From positions 1-64,000 of the forward strand of contig JAEZTB010000049.1 in NCBI GenBank assembly GCA_023443745.1: DNA of 64,000 nt, read 5' to 3'. A program made the position numbers and the translations under genes. Each line of letters starts with the position of its first letter. The stretch's first letter is position 1. Origin of the DNA: Bacillota bacterium. Its GTDB lineage: Bacteria; Bacillota; Clostridia; DSM-8532. This document shows positions 31,569 through 41,327 of this stretch, in pieces. Under the pieces are notes generated by a model that made no database searches, had not been told where the DNA came from, and saw only the letters and a list, made by a program, of their open reading frames with translations.

Positions 31569-33116
31569 ATGAAAGGGGAACTCAGGAATATCATGCCTCT
31601 CAGGAAAAGAGTTCTGCTTTATTTTTTAATCGTTATTGTCCTCATTGGACTCTTAAGCTCTGTGCTTTATTACAATATGACAAGTACCTATCATAAGTTT
31701 GATAAGGTATACAATAATTTAAAAATACTTGAGGACTATTCCAGTACGATAGAGAAGACAAGCGCTGATTTAAACAAGTATATAAGTGAAAGCGACCGTT
31801 CCTATATCAGTTCTTTCTATCAAAAATACGATGAGTTATTGTTGGAAATGAAAAATACCGACCTGGACTTTAATAAGATAGACGATAATATGCTTTTTGT
31901 GAATATAAGGTGCATGTTTGAAACATACGGAAGTGAAGCCGATGCCGCAATCAGAGAATACAGGAAAAGAAATGTTGAGGCCTTATCCTACAGACTTTCA
32001 CGAACACTGAAAATACAGGCCTATATCCAGGATGAAATAGATGCGCTTGTTCTGAGCTATATTTCTGAGAGCAGAATTTTTCAGAAGGATCTGCTTAACC
32101 AGATGGTCATTTTGCGAGCCCTTATTATAATCTTAATAATTATGTCTTTTACACTGTATATGATGCTTGCCTTTTACTTAAGTAAAGCACTTGTCAAGCC
32201 CATTGACATGCTGGTGAAGATGGCCAATCGGATATCGGGAGGGGACTTTGATGTGGATCCCATTAATACCAGCTCTCATGGTGAATTGAAGATGCTTTCC
32301 GACACGTTATACAGAATGAGCTATGACATTAAAAAATATATTGAAGAGATGAATAACAAGGTGGAGGTCGAAAAGCTCTTGCAGGCAAAGGAGGTTGAAA
32401 ACCTCAGAATAAACGCACTTTTACAGGAAACAGAGCTTAAAAGACTTCAAGCGCAGGTCAATCCGCACTTTTTGTTTAATACACTGACCACATTGCATCA
32501 TACAGCATTTATGGAAGGGGCAACGGAAACCTGTGAAATTGCAGAGGCTGTTTCAAAAATTCTTAGATATAATTTGAGGAAATCCAATACCATTGTTCAG
32601 CTTAATGACGAAATTGAAAATATCAAAAATTATATATACATTCAGGAGAAAAGATATAAGCATAGAGTAAAAGTGCGTTTTGATATCGATGAAAGCCAAT
32701 TGGACTTGCCCATACCCAATATGACAGTTCAACCCATCGTAGAAAATTCTTTCATACATGGCGTTGAAAATAACGAGGATTATGGAGAGATAAGTTTAAG
32801 GGTATATAAGGAGAATCAATTTACTGTAGTAGAGATTAAGGATAATGGAGCGGGTATCGAAGAGGAAAAGCTTAATCAATTGAGAAATATGATTGGTAAT
32901 GAATCGGATTATAGTGGACATACCTCCAGTATTGGGATTAACAACGTTGTTAAACGGCTGCAGGCTTTTTACAATTCCAAGGACTTGTTTCACATTGAAA
33001 GTACGTCTAAGGAAGGGACAATCATAAAGCTCTTTTTACCCTATCATTTTCAGTATCGGAGAAATGCAACCGCCAGAGGCAGTTTTGAAGCAGAGCTCAA
33101 GCTATTGGAGGACTAA
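31569..33116 (+). CDS. LytS/YesM-type sensor histidine kinase
   Basis: 515 residues. Two membrane helices (about 14-35 and 180-205) flank a helical outer domain of about 145 residues without a recognisable ligand fold. A HAMP domain follows, then a coiled coil, then the His_kinase domain with His300 in QAQVNPHFLFNTL, and a HATPase with DNGAGIEE and SIGINNVVKRLQ. Lack of its own sugar domain fits a kinase that reads the occupancy of the neighbouring binding protein. ATG 31569 is preferred to earlier in-frame starts because AAGGAG lies 4-5 bases ahead. The response regulator starts 2 bp after its stop. Confidence 0.93.
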   Translation: MKGELRNIMPLRKRVLLYFLIVIVLIGLLSSVLYYNMTSTYHKFDKVYNNLKILEDYSSTIEKTSADLNKYISESDRSYISSFYQKYDELLLEMKNTDLDFNKIDDNMLFVNIRCMFETYGSEADAAIREYRKRNVEALSYRLSRTLKIQAYIQDEIDALVLSYISESRIFQKDLLNQMVILRALIIILIIMSFTLYMMLAFYLSKALVKPIDMLVKMANRISGGDFDVDPINTSSHGELKMLSDTLYRMSYDIKKYIEEMNNKVEVEKLLQAKEVENLRINALLQETELKRLQAQVNPHFLFNTLTTLHHTAFMEGATETCEIAEAVSKILRYNLRKSNTIVQLNDEIENIKNYIYIQEKRYKHRVKVRFDIDESQLDLPIPNMTVQPIVENSFIHGVENNEDYGEISLRVYKENQFTVVEIKDNGAGIEEEKLNQLRNMIGNESDYSGHTSSIGINNVVKRLQAFYNSKDLFHIESTSKEGTIIKLFLPYHFQYRRNATARGSFEAELKLLED

Positions 33117-33118
33117 AA

Positions 33119-34711
33119 ATGATAAAAATCATTATAGCTGATGATGAGATTCTAGAGAGAGAAGTATACAAGGTTATTATAAGCAGACATTTTCCAGAGC
33201 TCGTTGTGGTTGCGGAAGCTGAGACCGGCCGACAAGCCATAGAAATGTATGAACTTCATAGGCCTCATCTGATCCTTATGGATGTTAAGATGCCGGGCAT
33301 AAACGGAATAGATGCCATAGAAGAAATCCGTAAAAAAAGCAGAAATGCCAAGTTTATCATCATATCGGCCTATAATTTTTTTGATTATGCGAAGGAAGCA
33401 ATGAAATACGGAATAGAGGATTACATATTAAAGCCCGTAGCAAAAGACGAGTTTATGAAGGTAATCGGTAAAGCCTTGAAAAAAATAGAGGATGAAATAA
33501 ATATTGAAAAGCAAGAGCTGGAACTGAAGGAAAAGCTGAAAAGTGTGTTGCCGATACTGGAAAACGAACTTACTTTTGCCGTAATGATGAGTGATGACAG
33601 TAAAATTAAGCAGTATTCAAAGCTTATTAATGTGGATATATCGTCTGGATATTTAGTGGTGGGCTTAATAAAAGAGGATAGCTTTGAGACCACCAATGAG
33701 GTTGCACGCAGTCTGACAATCCAAAAAATTCAGGAATTCATAAAGGAAAATATGCCGGAATTAAAGCCCTGTCTTATAAGCAGCTTTGTTTCAAATAAAA
33801 TTTTAATGATTTTTCCTTGGAAAACAGAAATATCAACATATGAAATTAAGGAAGACTCCTACAATAAGATGCTTATATTAAGAAATGCAATTAAGTCCAA
33901 TTTCAAAGTGAAGATGTGTTTTGGAATCAGCGATGCTTATAAAGACCTTACCCAAATAAGGAATTCATATAATCAGGCACTTACGGTAATTAACAACATC
34001 GATTCTTTTGAGATCGATATTGTCAACTACGGAGATATAAAGAGCAATGCTGTTAAGCCGTTTCAATACCCTTATGAAATAGAAAAACAATTGACGGAAA
34101 AGATTAGATTAGGCATAACCGAGCAGGCCTTAAGAGCGTTTGTCAGTATTTTTGACTATACCCGCGATTGCTTGAAGGGGGATGTTGATAGGATTAAATT
34201 CGAATTGCTTGAGTTATACTTTGCCTTGTCAAGAATGGTCTATGAATATGATACGGCCTATATAGGCTTGGATGATTTTATTATGAACAAGAACAAATAT
34301 CATAATTTAAAAACCATAATAGAAATTTATCATATTTTTGAAGAGAACATAAAAAGTTTATGTGAAAAATTCAAGGAAGAACGGAATAAGAAAGCAAAAA
34401 GTATTATGTTTCAAGCCATCCAGTATGTGAATGAAAACTATATGAAGGAAATAACACTGGAAGAGGTGGCCAAGAAGGTGTGCATAAGCCCTAACTATTT
34501 TAGCAGGATGTTCAAAAGCGAATTGAACCAAAACTTTATCGATTATCTTACACACATTAGGATCGAGACTGCCAAGGGTTTGATAATTAAAGAAAATAAA
34601 AACATCAGCGACGTCTGCTGGGATGTGGGTTATAATGACCCCAATTATTTTACTAAAGTTTTTAAGAAGGTAACAGGACTGACACCAAGCGAATTCAAAG
34701 AGAAGGCTTAA
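33119..34711 (+). CDS. YesN-type response regulator with AraC DNA-binding domain
   Basis: 530 residues. Receiver domain at 1-120 with acidic pocket D8-D9, phosphoacceptor Asp55 (LMDVKMPG) and Lys in YILKPVAKDEF. A long variable middle region (about 130-420) is typical of YesN. The C-terminal AraC-type double helix-turn-helix (about 425-530) shows ISPNYFSRMFKSELNQNF and DVGYNDPNYFTKVFKKVTG. It should activate transcription of the flanking transporter genes when the upstream kinase is stimulated. The gene is 2 bp after the kinase, sharing its GGAGG with the end of that gene. Confidence 0.94.
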   Translation: MIKIIIADDEILEREVYKVIISRHFPELVVVAEAETGRQAIEMYELHRPHLILMDVKMPGINGIDAIEEIRKKSRNAKFIIISAYNFFDYAKEAMKYGIEDYILKPVAKDEFMKVIGKALKKIEDEINIEKQELELKEKLKSVLPILENELTFAVMMSDDSKIKQYSKLINVDISSGYLVVGLIKEDSFETTNEVARSLTIQKIQEFIKENMPELKPCLISSFVSNKILMIFPWKTEISTYEIKEDSYNKMLILRNAIKSNFKVKMCFGISDAYKDLTQIRNSYNQALTVINNIDSFEIDIVNYGDIKSNAVKPFQYPYEIEKQLTEKIRLGITEQALRAFVSIFDYTRDCLKGDVDRIKFELLELYFALSRMVYEYDTAYIGLDDFIMNKNKYHNLKTIIEIYHIFEENIKSLCEKFKEERNKKAKSIMFQAIQYVNENYMKEITLEEVAKKVCISPNYFSRMFKSELNQNFIDYLTHIRIETAKGLIIKENKNISDVCWDVGYNDPNYFTKVFKKVTGLTPSEFKEKA

Positions 34712-34739
34712 TTCATCTGTTCTTTTCCGGAGGTAGGTA

Positions 34740-35855
34740 ATGAAGATAGGAAAAAGTATCTTACTTATTATAATGTCAGCAATATTCATGATGGCTTTTA
34801 TTTCCTGCTCGGAAAATAGGTACGATAACGACAAGGTATATCTTGGGCAAGACAATGGTTTTAAGGATGGGCCTAATACCCTTGACAGAAAGGATGAAAT
34901 TACTGTCGGATTTTCAGTTGCAAGCTATCAGGAGGAACGGTGGCTGACAGACAGGGATATTTTTATATCCAAATGCAAGGAGCTGGGAGCGGAAGTAATC
35001 GTACAATCGGCAAACGGGGATGAGGAGCTGCAGGCGACCCAATGTAAAAAGCTGCTTGCTCAAGATATTGACGTGCTTGTGGTCATTTCCCAGAATAGCG
35101 AGAAGGCGGCTTCAATCGTCAACGATGCCAAAGAGGTGAATGTCCCTGTGGTTGCCTACGACAGGCTTATCAGAAATAGTCCGTTAGCGGCCTATGTTAC
35201 CTATGACAACGTAAAAATCGGAGAATTGCAGGCAGAATACCTAGTTAAAAATGCACCAAAGGGCAATTATATTCTCCTTGGCGGTGCTCAAACCGATTAC
35301 TGCGCTATCCAAGTCAGGGAGGGGCAGATGAATGTTCTAAAGCCGTTTATTGATAAAGGCGATATTAATGTGATCGAGAAAGAGTGGGTTGAAGACTGGA
35401 ATCCTTTTGAGGCGCGCAAAATCGTTGAAAATGCATTGATTGATCATAACAACGATGTTAAGGCCATTGTTGCATCTAATGATGGTACAGCAGGGGGAGC
35501 CATTCAGGCTCTGGCTGAACGAAAGCTGGCCGGTCAGGTTTTTGTGTCGGGGCAGGATGCCGATTTAGCTGGTTGCCAAAGAATTGTAGAGGAAACCCAA
35601 AGCATGACCGTGTATGTACCCATAAAGGCTGAGGCTGAGGCTGCCGCAGAAACAGCCATTAAGCTAGCTAAGGGGGAGCCTTTCGTCGGAGATAGTGTAA
35701 CCGATAATGGCCAGGTATCCGTTGAGACTATACGCCTGTCACCTATACTTGTAGACAAAAATAATATTGTTGATATTGTCATTAAAGATGGTTATCAAAA
35801 GTTCGAAGAGGTTTTCAAAAACATAGCTAAAAGCGGTTGGCCGGAACAAAAGTAG
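34740..35855 (+). CDS. second XylF-type sugar-binding lipoprotein
   Basis: 371 residues. A lipobox ends in FISC (signal MKIGKSILLIIMSAIFMM). The mature protein is even closer to E. coli XylF than the first copy: YQEERWLTDRDIF, VQSANGDEELQATQCKKLL, YDRLIRNSPLAAYVTYDN, GELQAEYLV, SNDGTAGGAIQALAER and SGQDADLAGCQRI. No permease or ATPase follows, so it either feeds the same XylGH or acts as a further sensor. GGAGGTAGGT lies 6 bases upstream. It sits 28 bp after the response regulator in what looks like one operon. Confidence 0.92.
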   Translation: MKIGKSILLIIMSAIFMMAFISCSENRYDNDKVYLGQDNGFKDGPNTLDRKDEITVGFSVASYQEERWLTDRDIFISKCKELGAEVIVQSANGDEELQATQCKKLLAQDIDVLVVISQNSEKAASIVNDAKEVNVPVVAYDRLIRNSPLAAYVTYDNVKIGELQAEYLVKNAPKGNYILLGGAQTDYCAIQVREGQMNVLKPFIDKGDINVIEKEWVEDWNPFEARKIVENALIDHNNDVKAIVASNDGTAGGAIQALAERKLAGQVFVSGQDADLAGCQRIVEETQSMTVYVPIKAEAEAAAETAIKLAKGEPFVGDSVTDNGQVSVETIRLSPILVDKNNIVDIVIKDGYQKFEEVFKNIAKSGWPEQK

Positions 35856-35955
35856 ACTTTATGGTGAAATATGTTGTAAAATAGTGTAATTCAAGAAGTA
35901 AAAAATATAGCTTTTTTAAAATGTCCCCTATAGAAATACTAACCCCTATTCTCCT

Positions 35956-36055
35956 TTAAAAATGGGATTACAGAGTGCTATGATTTGGCAATTTATTTCT
36001 ACTCTTCATTTTAATAACTATACTAAAATGAACTTGTTGAAATCCCATTATTTTA
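35956..36055. repeat. distant inverted repeat upstream of the GH8 gene
   Basis: AAAATGGGATT (about 35957-35967) and AATCCCATTATTTT (about 36041-36054) are complementary over about 9 bp and lie about 75 bp apart, just before the GH8 ribosome-binding site. It could form a long-range structure or be two operator half-sites. The 215-bp region otherwise shows no gene. Confidence 0.35.
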
Positions 36056-36070
36056 AAGGAGGTTTTGCTT

Positions 36071-37609
36071 ATGAAGAGTAAAACACTAAGAAGGCTCATT
36101 AAGTTGGGTAGTTTGATGTTGGTGGTGGCTATCGTGTTTATGTCCAATTCAGTTGTCTTTGCTGCAGTAAACAAACCTTTTCCGCAGGCCGGCAAATGGA
36201 CTGCATATGGTTTAACACCCAAGGTTGCTTACTGGAATGGTAACAGCTGGGAATCTCAAGACATACCCCAAGCTGATCAAAACCAAGCAGTGATATCCTA
36301 TTTTGAGTCATGGGATTCCCACTTTTACAAGACCTATTCAAGTCAGGGGCATCCGGAAGTGGGCTATATTGAAGGCCATGTTACAGGTACAGTACCTGAA
36401 TGGGGTACCCGAGATCCTGAGCCTGTCGTAAGTGCCTCTGAGCATACCGGGTACGGTATGATTATCTATGCGCTTATGGATGGTTATCTAAAGGACGGTG
36501 TTAATGACGTCGATTGTAAAGCACGATTTGATTCTCTAGTACGACTCTATAATTTGATGAAAATCGATGGGAATCTCATGTGCTGGGCAATTCCAGAAAC
36601 CTATTGGACAACATTTTCCTCACAACAGAAGTGGATACAAGGTTGGGATGATAACGGTGATCCAATTGAAATTTACGATTATCCGGCACTTTCCTCCAGC
36701 GCTACCGATGGCGACATGGATATAGCCTATGCACTTCTTTTGGCAGATAAACAATGGGGAGGAAACAGTCCTATTAGTGGAAAGACTTATAAACAGCTGG
36801 CTTTGGATATGATAAACAATGGAATATACAATAAGCTTATTAACGGAACCACAAACAGAATACTGCTGGGAGATTGGCACAGTGATAGCATTTCATGGGG
36901 AGATCCTTTGTTTACCTCGTACCTAACAAGATCCAGTGATTTTATGATTGATAATCTCAGGGCTTTTAAAGCAAATGCCTCAACAGCAAAACAAGCCAGG
37001 TTCAATAATGCAATCAATGAATGCTACAATATCATGGAAGATTTCTATCTTAATCATAATAGCAATACTGGACTTTTATCTGATTTTATTACGAAGGTTG
37101 GAAGCGATAATTCGGCTCCGGCTCCACAAAGTGTTTATGTTGACATGGACGAGCCTTTTCCATCCGGTGCCTATTCCGAGAACTCCTGTAGGTTGCCCTT
37201 CCGGCTTGCCCAGGATTATATCCATAACGGAGGCGGAACTACTGGAAAAACTACCGGAAAATATCTCAATGCGCTCAACACCTTCATTACTCCAAAGATT
37301 GCTGGAAGCTACAAACCAGTATGGGATAATAGCCGAGATGGCTATTGGATTAACGGGTCTCTTATGGATTGGTCAACCTCGGGAGGATCAGAGCACCTTG
37401 GGACCCATACTGGTTATGATGCCCTGCAATTTACATCCTGCTTTGTGTCTGCAGGAATTGTAGGCTCAGCTTTAAATTTAGGTGAAGGATTTGCGTATAT
37501 TGATAATATGCATGCATATTATCAAGGCACGGGTGATCCCTACTTCAAGGACACCCTTACATTGCTGAACATGCTCCTTATTTCTCGTAACTGGTGGAAG
37601 CCTTACTAA
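36071..37609 (+). CDS. secreted glycoside hydrolase family 8
   Basis: 512 residues. A classic signal peptide (residues 1-31, ending VVFA or AA) directs export. The GH8 catalytic domain fills the rest: proton donor Glu124 in SASEHTGYGM, and the family signature ATDGDMDIAYALL with Asp213 and Asp215. GLLSDF and the C-terminal RNWWKPY are typical of the Bacillus GH8 chitosanase/endoglucanase branch. There is no carbohydrate-binding module, dockerin or anchor, so the enzyme is free. GH8 includes endoglucanases, lichenases, xylanases and chitosanases; the adjacent xylose-type transporter favours a plant polysaccharide, but this is inference. AGGAGG is 8 bases before ATG 36071. Confidence 0.93.
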   Translation: MKSKTLRRLIKLGSLMLVVAIVFMSNSVVFAAVNKPFPQAGKWTAYGLTPKVAYWNGNSWESQDIPQADQNQAVISYFESWDSHFYKTYSSQGHPEVGYIEGHVTGTVPEWGTRDPEPVVSASEHTGYGMIIYALMDGYLKDGVNDVDCKARFDSLVRLYNLMKIDGNLMCWAIPETYWTTFSSQQKWIQGWDDNGDPIEIYDYPALSSSATDGDMDIAYALLLADKQWGGNSPISGKTYKQLALDMINNGIYNKLINGTTNRILLGDWHSDSISWGDPLFTSYLTRSSDFMIDNLRAFKANASTAKQARFNNAINECYNIMEDFYLNHNSNTGLLSDFITKVGSDNSAPAPQSVYVDMDEPFPSGAYSENSCRLPFRLAQDYIHNGGGTTGKTTGKYLNALNTFITPKIAGSYKPVWDNSRDGYWINGSLMDWSTSGGSEHLGTHTGYDALQFTSCFVSAGIVGSALNLGEGFAYIDNMHAYYQGTGDPYFKDTLTLLNMLLISRNWWKPY

Positions 37610-37710
37610 TAACCCACCATACTCTGTACCCTGATTATCCTTTTGTGGTATAGTATTGCTGTAAGTTTTCATTAAATTGATTGCTTTGATAAATTCGGAG
37701 GATAGGGCGC

Positions 37711-39777
37711 ATGCCTCAAGATACACTTTTTGTTCAGCCCGTCAGATTAATAAAAGGCGTTGGAGAAGTACGTGCCAGGCTTTTTTCAAAGCTTGGCCTT
37801 TTCACCGTTTTTGATGCAATTAGCTATTTTCCAAGAGAATATGAAGATCGGACAACCTTGAAAAACATCTCAGAAGTGGCCGATGGTGAAGAATGCAGTG
37901 TCAGAGCTAGCCTTGTATCCGATGTGACAGAAACAAGACCCCGCAGGAATTTACGTATTACCAAGGCTTTGGTATCGGATGGCACTTCCTTTCTTTCTTT
38001 GACCTGGTTTAATCAGGACTATATTAAATCCAGCATACAAACGGGTGTGGAGTACGTTTTCTTTGGTAAAGTCAAAAGAACGGGCATGCGTTTTGAGATG
38101 CAGAACCCGATTATGGAAAAGGTCCAACAACAGGGCAAGAGCACCGGGCGTATTTTTCCGGTGTATCCGCTTACCAAGGGCCTTACACAGACCCATTTGC
38201 GTAATGTGACCGGGAATGCCCTTGCCATGGTTCAGGGCAAACTTCCCGAGATCTTGCCGTTAACCATACGGCAGGCTTATAAGCTCAGTGAAGTTAATTT
38301 CTCATATGAACAGATTCACTTCCCTAAAAGCTTTTCCCATATGGAAGAGGCCCGAAGACGACTGGTGTTTGAAGAACTCTTACTGTTGCAGCTTGGTCTT
38401 ATTGGTATGAAGGGAAACAATTCTGATCTTAATGGCATACGCTTTAATTCAATCGACATGGCACCGCTTCTGGATAGATTGTCCTTTAAGCTTACGCCTG
38501 CCCAGCAGAAGGTTTTTTCAGAAATAGAAGCGGACATGGAATCACCCAAGAGAATGAATCGTCTGGTTCAAGGAGATGTAGGGTCGGGGAAGACCATTGT
38601 GGCTGTTATGGCCCTTTATAAAGCTGTTAAAAATGGCTTCCAGGGGGCTTTTATGGTGCCAACAGAAATCTTGGCGGAGCAGCATTTTCGGAGTGTGGAG
38701 CCGCTTTTGAATTCTCTGGGCGTTCGTGTACGAATTCTTACCGGTGGTATGAAAAAGAAAGAAAAGGAAGAAGTAAAAGGCCTGTCCCAAAGCGGTGAAA
38801 TTGATATTCTTATTGGAACTCATGCTGTTTTAGAGGATGATACGGTATTCTCTAAATTGGGTCTTGTGGTCACTGATGAACAGCACCGCTTCGGTGTACG
38901 TCAAAGGGCAAGGCTCTCGGTCAAGGGAGATAATCCGGATTTATTGGTCATGACGGCAACACCTATTCCAAGAACCCTGTCGTTAGTCCTGTATGGGGAC
39001 TTGGATGTGTCGGTTATTGATACACTTCCTCCCAACAGAAAACCCATTAAGACCTATGCTGTCGACGAGTCCATGCGGGAACGTATTTATAAATTTATCA
39101 GAAAAGGCGTTGCAGAAGGCCGCCAGGCCTATATCGTCTGTCCCCTGGTAGAGGACTCGGAAGAGATTGAAGCTGAATCAGCCGAAGGTCTTGCCGAGCG
39201 CATCCGGGACAATGAGCTTCTAGGCCTTCGGGTAGGACTCATTCATGGCAAGATGAAATCCTCCGAGAAGGAAGGAATCATGCGTGCTTATGTAAGCGGG
39301 AATCTGGATGTGCTGGTTTCCACCACGGTCATAGAAGTAGGCGTCAATGTGCCCAATGCAACGGTCATGGTAATTGAAAACGCCGAACGCTTCGGACTGG
39401 CTCAGCTTCATCAGCTCAGAGGGCGTGTAGGCCGCGGTGCCCATCAATCCTATTGTGTCCTGTTCAATCAGAGTAAAAGCCAAATCTCAAAAGAACGTAT
39501 GGATATCATGGCCAAGAGCAATGACGGCTTTGTCATTTCGGAGAAGGACTTGGAGCTTCGCGGCCCTGGCGATGTTTTTGGCGTGAGACAGCATGGTTTG
39601 CCGGAATTTAAAATTGCCAACTTGTACCGGGATATGGACATTTTAAAGGATGTTCAGAAAACGGTTAAAGAAATCATCGATAAGAATTATCTTATCGGGA
39701 ATGATGAATATAAGCCCTTGAAGGAAAGGCTTGACAAGATTTTTGAAGGAAAGTTCAAGGAACTCACCCTAAACTAG
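37711..39777 (+). CDS. recG: ATP-dependent DNA helicase RecG
   Basis: 688 residues, the standard length. An N-terminal wedge domain with an OB fold (about 60-160) binds branched DNA. The helicase motor has Walker A GDVGSGKT, DEQHRFGVRQR, MTATPIPRTL, VEVGVNVPNATVMVIENAERFG and the QLHQLRGRVGRG motif VI; the tail is GPGDVFGVRQHGLPEF. It remodels stalled forks and Holliday junctions. CGGAGG lies about 9 bases before the ATG. It opens a run with rsmD and coaD (17- and 13-bp gaps), an order common in Firmicutes. Confidence 0.97.
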   Translation: MPQDTLFVQPVRLIKGVGEVRARLFSKLGLFTVFDAISYFPREYEDRTTLKNISEVADGEECSVRASLVSDVTETRPRRNLRITKALVSDGTSFLSLTWFNQDYIKSSIQTGVEYVFFGKVKRTGMRFEMQNPIMEKVQQQGKSTGRIFPVYPLTKGLTQTHLRNVTGNALAMVQGKLPEILPLTIRQAYKLSEVNFSYEQIHFPKSFSHMEEARRRLVFEELLLLQLGLIGMKGNNSDLNGIRFNSIDMAPLLDRLSFKLTPAQQKVFSEIEADMESPKRMNRLVQGDVGSGKTIVAVMALYKAVKNGFQGAFMVPTEILAEQHFRSVEPLLNSLGVRVRILTGGMKKKEKEEVKGLSQSGEIDILIGTHAVLEDDTVFSKLGLVVTDEQHRFGVRQRARLSVKGDNPDLLVMTATPIPRTLSLVLYGDLDVSVIDTLPPNRKPIKTYAVDESMRERIYKFIRKGVAEGRQAYIVCPLVEDSEEIEAESAEGLAERIRDNELLGLRVGLIHGKMKSSEKEGIMRAYVSGNLDVLVSTTVIEVGVNVPNATVMVIENAERFGLAQLHQLRGRVGRGAHQSYCVLFNQSKSQISKERMDIMAKSNDGFVISEKDLELRGPGDVFGVRQHGLPEFKIANLYRDMDILKDVQKTVKEIIDKNYLIGNDEYKPLKERLDKIFEGKFKELTLN

Positions 39778-39793
39778 CATAAAGGAGTTCAAT

Positions 39794-40363
39794 ATGCTTC
39801 GTATTATAGGCGGTACTGCCCGTGGCATTCGCATCCAGACCCCTGACACTCAAAAGACAAGACCTACACTTGATAGAATCAAGGAATCGGTTTTTAATAT
39901 GCTTATGCCCTATATTGCTGAGACGAAGGTTTTGGATCTTTTTGCCGGGTCGGGAAATCTGGGTATTGAAGCCTTGAGCCGTGGGGCTCTTCACGCAGTA
40001 TTTGTGGATGAAAGCAAAACGTGCAGAACCATTATTGAAGAAAATTTAAAGAAAACAAAATTCGTTCATCAGGCTCAAATACTTACGATGGACGTTTTTC
40101 ACACCCTTAGGCTTTTGAAGGATGAAGGGAAAAAATTCGACCTGGTTTTTATGGATCCCCCATATAATAGTAATTTTCTTGTCAAAACACTACAAATGCT
40201 AAATGATTTTGATATAATAGGGGAAGAAGGAATAGTAGCTTGTGAGCATCATGAAGACGAACCGGCTCCCGAGATAGTGGGGCATTTAACCAAGGTTCGG
40301 TATAAAGCCTATGGTGATACGCTATATTCATTCTATGTTAATGCTTCTGAGGTCGGGGCTTAA
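39794..40363 (+). CDS. rsmD: 16S rRNA (guanine-966-N2)-methyltransferase
   Basis: 189 residues. It methylates G966 of 16S rRNA with SAM. Features: N-terminal RIIGGTARGIRIQTPD and TRPTLDRIKESVFNML, SAM-binding LDLFAGSGNLGIEALSRG and the catalytic MDPPY motif for exocyclic amino methylation. AAAGGAG sits 6 bases before the ATG. It is 17 bp after recG and 13 bp before coaD; rsmD-coaD adjacency is nearly universal in Firmicutes. Confidence 0.96.
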   Translation: MLRIIGGTARGIRIQTPDTQKTRPTLDRIKESVFNMLMPYIAETKVLDLFAGSGNLGIEALSRGALHAVFVDESKTCRTIIEENLKKTKFVHQAQILTMDVFHTLRLLKDEGKKFDLVFMDPPYNSNFLVKTLQMLNDFDIIGEEGIVACEHHEDEPAPEIVGHLTKVRYKAYGDTLYSFYVNASEVGA

Positions 40364-40375
40364 GGAGGAACTTTA

Positions 40376-40855
40376 GTGAAAACCTTTGTTTATCCGGGAA
40401 GTTTTGATCCGGTGACCAACGGACATCTGGACATCATCAATAGAGCATCGAAAATTTGTGATAAGCTTATTGTGGTTGTATCGGTCAATATGAGTAAAAC
40501 ACCTGCTTTTACCATGGAAGAACGGCTTGAGCTCTTAAATCTTGCCATAGGAAAGCGGGAAAATATTGAAATTACCAGCTTTTCCGGGCTGCTGGTTGAT
40601 TTTATGCGTGAGGTTGGTGCCAAGACCATTATTAAAGGCCTCAGAGCAGTATCGGATTTTGAGTACGAGATGCAGATGGCGCTTTTAAATCACAATTTAG
40701 ATAGCAATATAGATACGCTTTTTATGATGACAAGCATACAGAATTCTTTTTTGAGCTCCAGCGTTATACGGGAGATGGCTAAATACGGTGGCAAAATAGA
40801 TGATTTTGTTCCTGTCCAAATAGCCGATATAATAAGCAGAAAACTAAAGAAATGA
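40376..40855 (+). CDS. coaD: phosphopantetheine adenylyltransferase
   Basis: 159 residues. It transfers AMP from ATP to 4'-phosphopantetheine, the penultimate step of CoA synthesis. The nucleotidyltransferase signature is PGSFDPVTNGHLDII; KGLRAVSDFEYEMQMALLN and the ISSTK-like motif LSSSVIRE are present. GTG start with TAAGGAGG upstream. It is followed after 23 bp by a coiled-coil protein gene. Confidence 0.97.
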   Translation: MKTFVYPGSFDPVTNGHLDIINRASKICDKLIVVVSVNMSKTPAFTMEERLELLNLAIGKRENIEITSFSGLLVDFMREVGAKTIIKGLRAVSDFEYEMQMALLNHNLDSNIDTLFMMTSIQNSFLSSSVIREMAKYGGKIDDFVPVQIADIISRKLKK

Positions 40856-40877
40856 TTTTATTTTTGGAGGTCACGTC

Positions 40878-41318
40878 ATGGAACTTTTAGAGCTTCTAGA
40901 GCAGATAGAGGAAATAGTAGAAAGCGGTATGAACATTCCCCTTTCGGGTGGGAAATGTGTATTGGATAGAGAAACGATTTTAGATTTGGTTCAAGAAATA
41001 CGCCTCAAGCTTCCGGATGATATTAAAATGGCAAAGCGTATTACCGAAGAGAAACAGAGAGTATTAGCAGAAGCTCAGCAGGAGGCAGAGAATATCTTAA
41101 AAAATGCGGAATCCCGCATTGCTGCCCTGGTCGATGAAAATGAGATCACCAAAAAGGCCTATGAACAGGCAGAAGTCATTATTTCAAACGCCAAGAAGAA
41201 TGCCCGGGAAATTCGCCTGGGAACAAGGGAGTATGCTGATGGCATCCTTAATAAAGTCGAGGAAATTCTTGAAGACACTTTGGATGTCATAAAAGTTAAC
41301 CGTCAGGAATTAAAATAA
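40878..41318 (+). CDS. coiled-coil protein resembling ATP synthase subunit b or DivIVA-like proteins
   Basis: 146 residues, almost wholly charged and helical, without membrane segment or Cys other than Cys28. A long coiled coil spans about 50-140 (AKRITEEKQRVLAEAQQEAENILKN is its start, split here by family resemblance, heptads visible). It resembles the stator-stalk part of F0 subunit b, but there is no membrane anchor and no ATP synthase gene nearby. Homologues downstream of coaD are frequent in Clostridia, with no defined role. GGAGGTCACGTC precedes the ATG. A structural role at the membrane or division site is only a guess. Confidence 0.7.
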   Translation: MELLELLEQIEEIVESGMNIPLSGGKCVLDRETILDLVQEIRLKLPDDIKMAKRITEEKQRVLAEAQQEAENILKNAESRIAALVDENEITKKAYEQAEVIISNAKKNAREIRLGTREYADGILNKVEEILEDTLDVIKVNRQELK

Positions 41319-41327
41319 GCGAAGCGT

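Noticed and set aside
40878..41318. ATP synthase subunit b
   Set aside because: There is no membrane anchor and no other ATP synthase gene nearby; only the coiled-coil character is shared.
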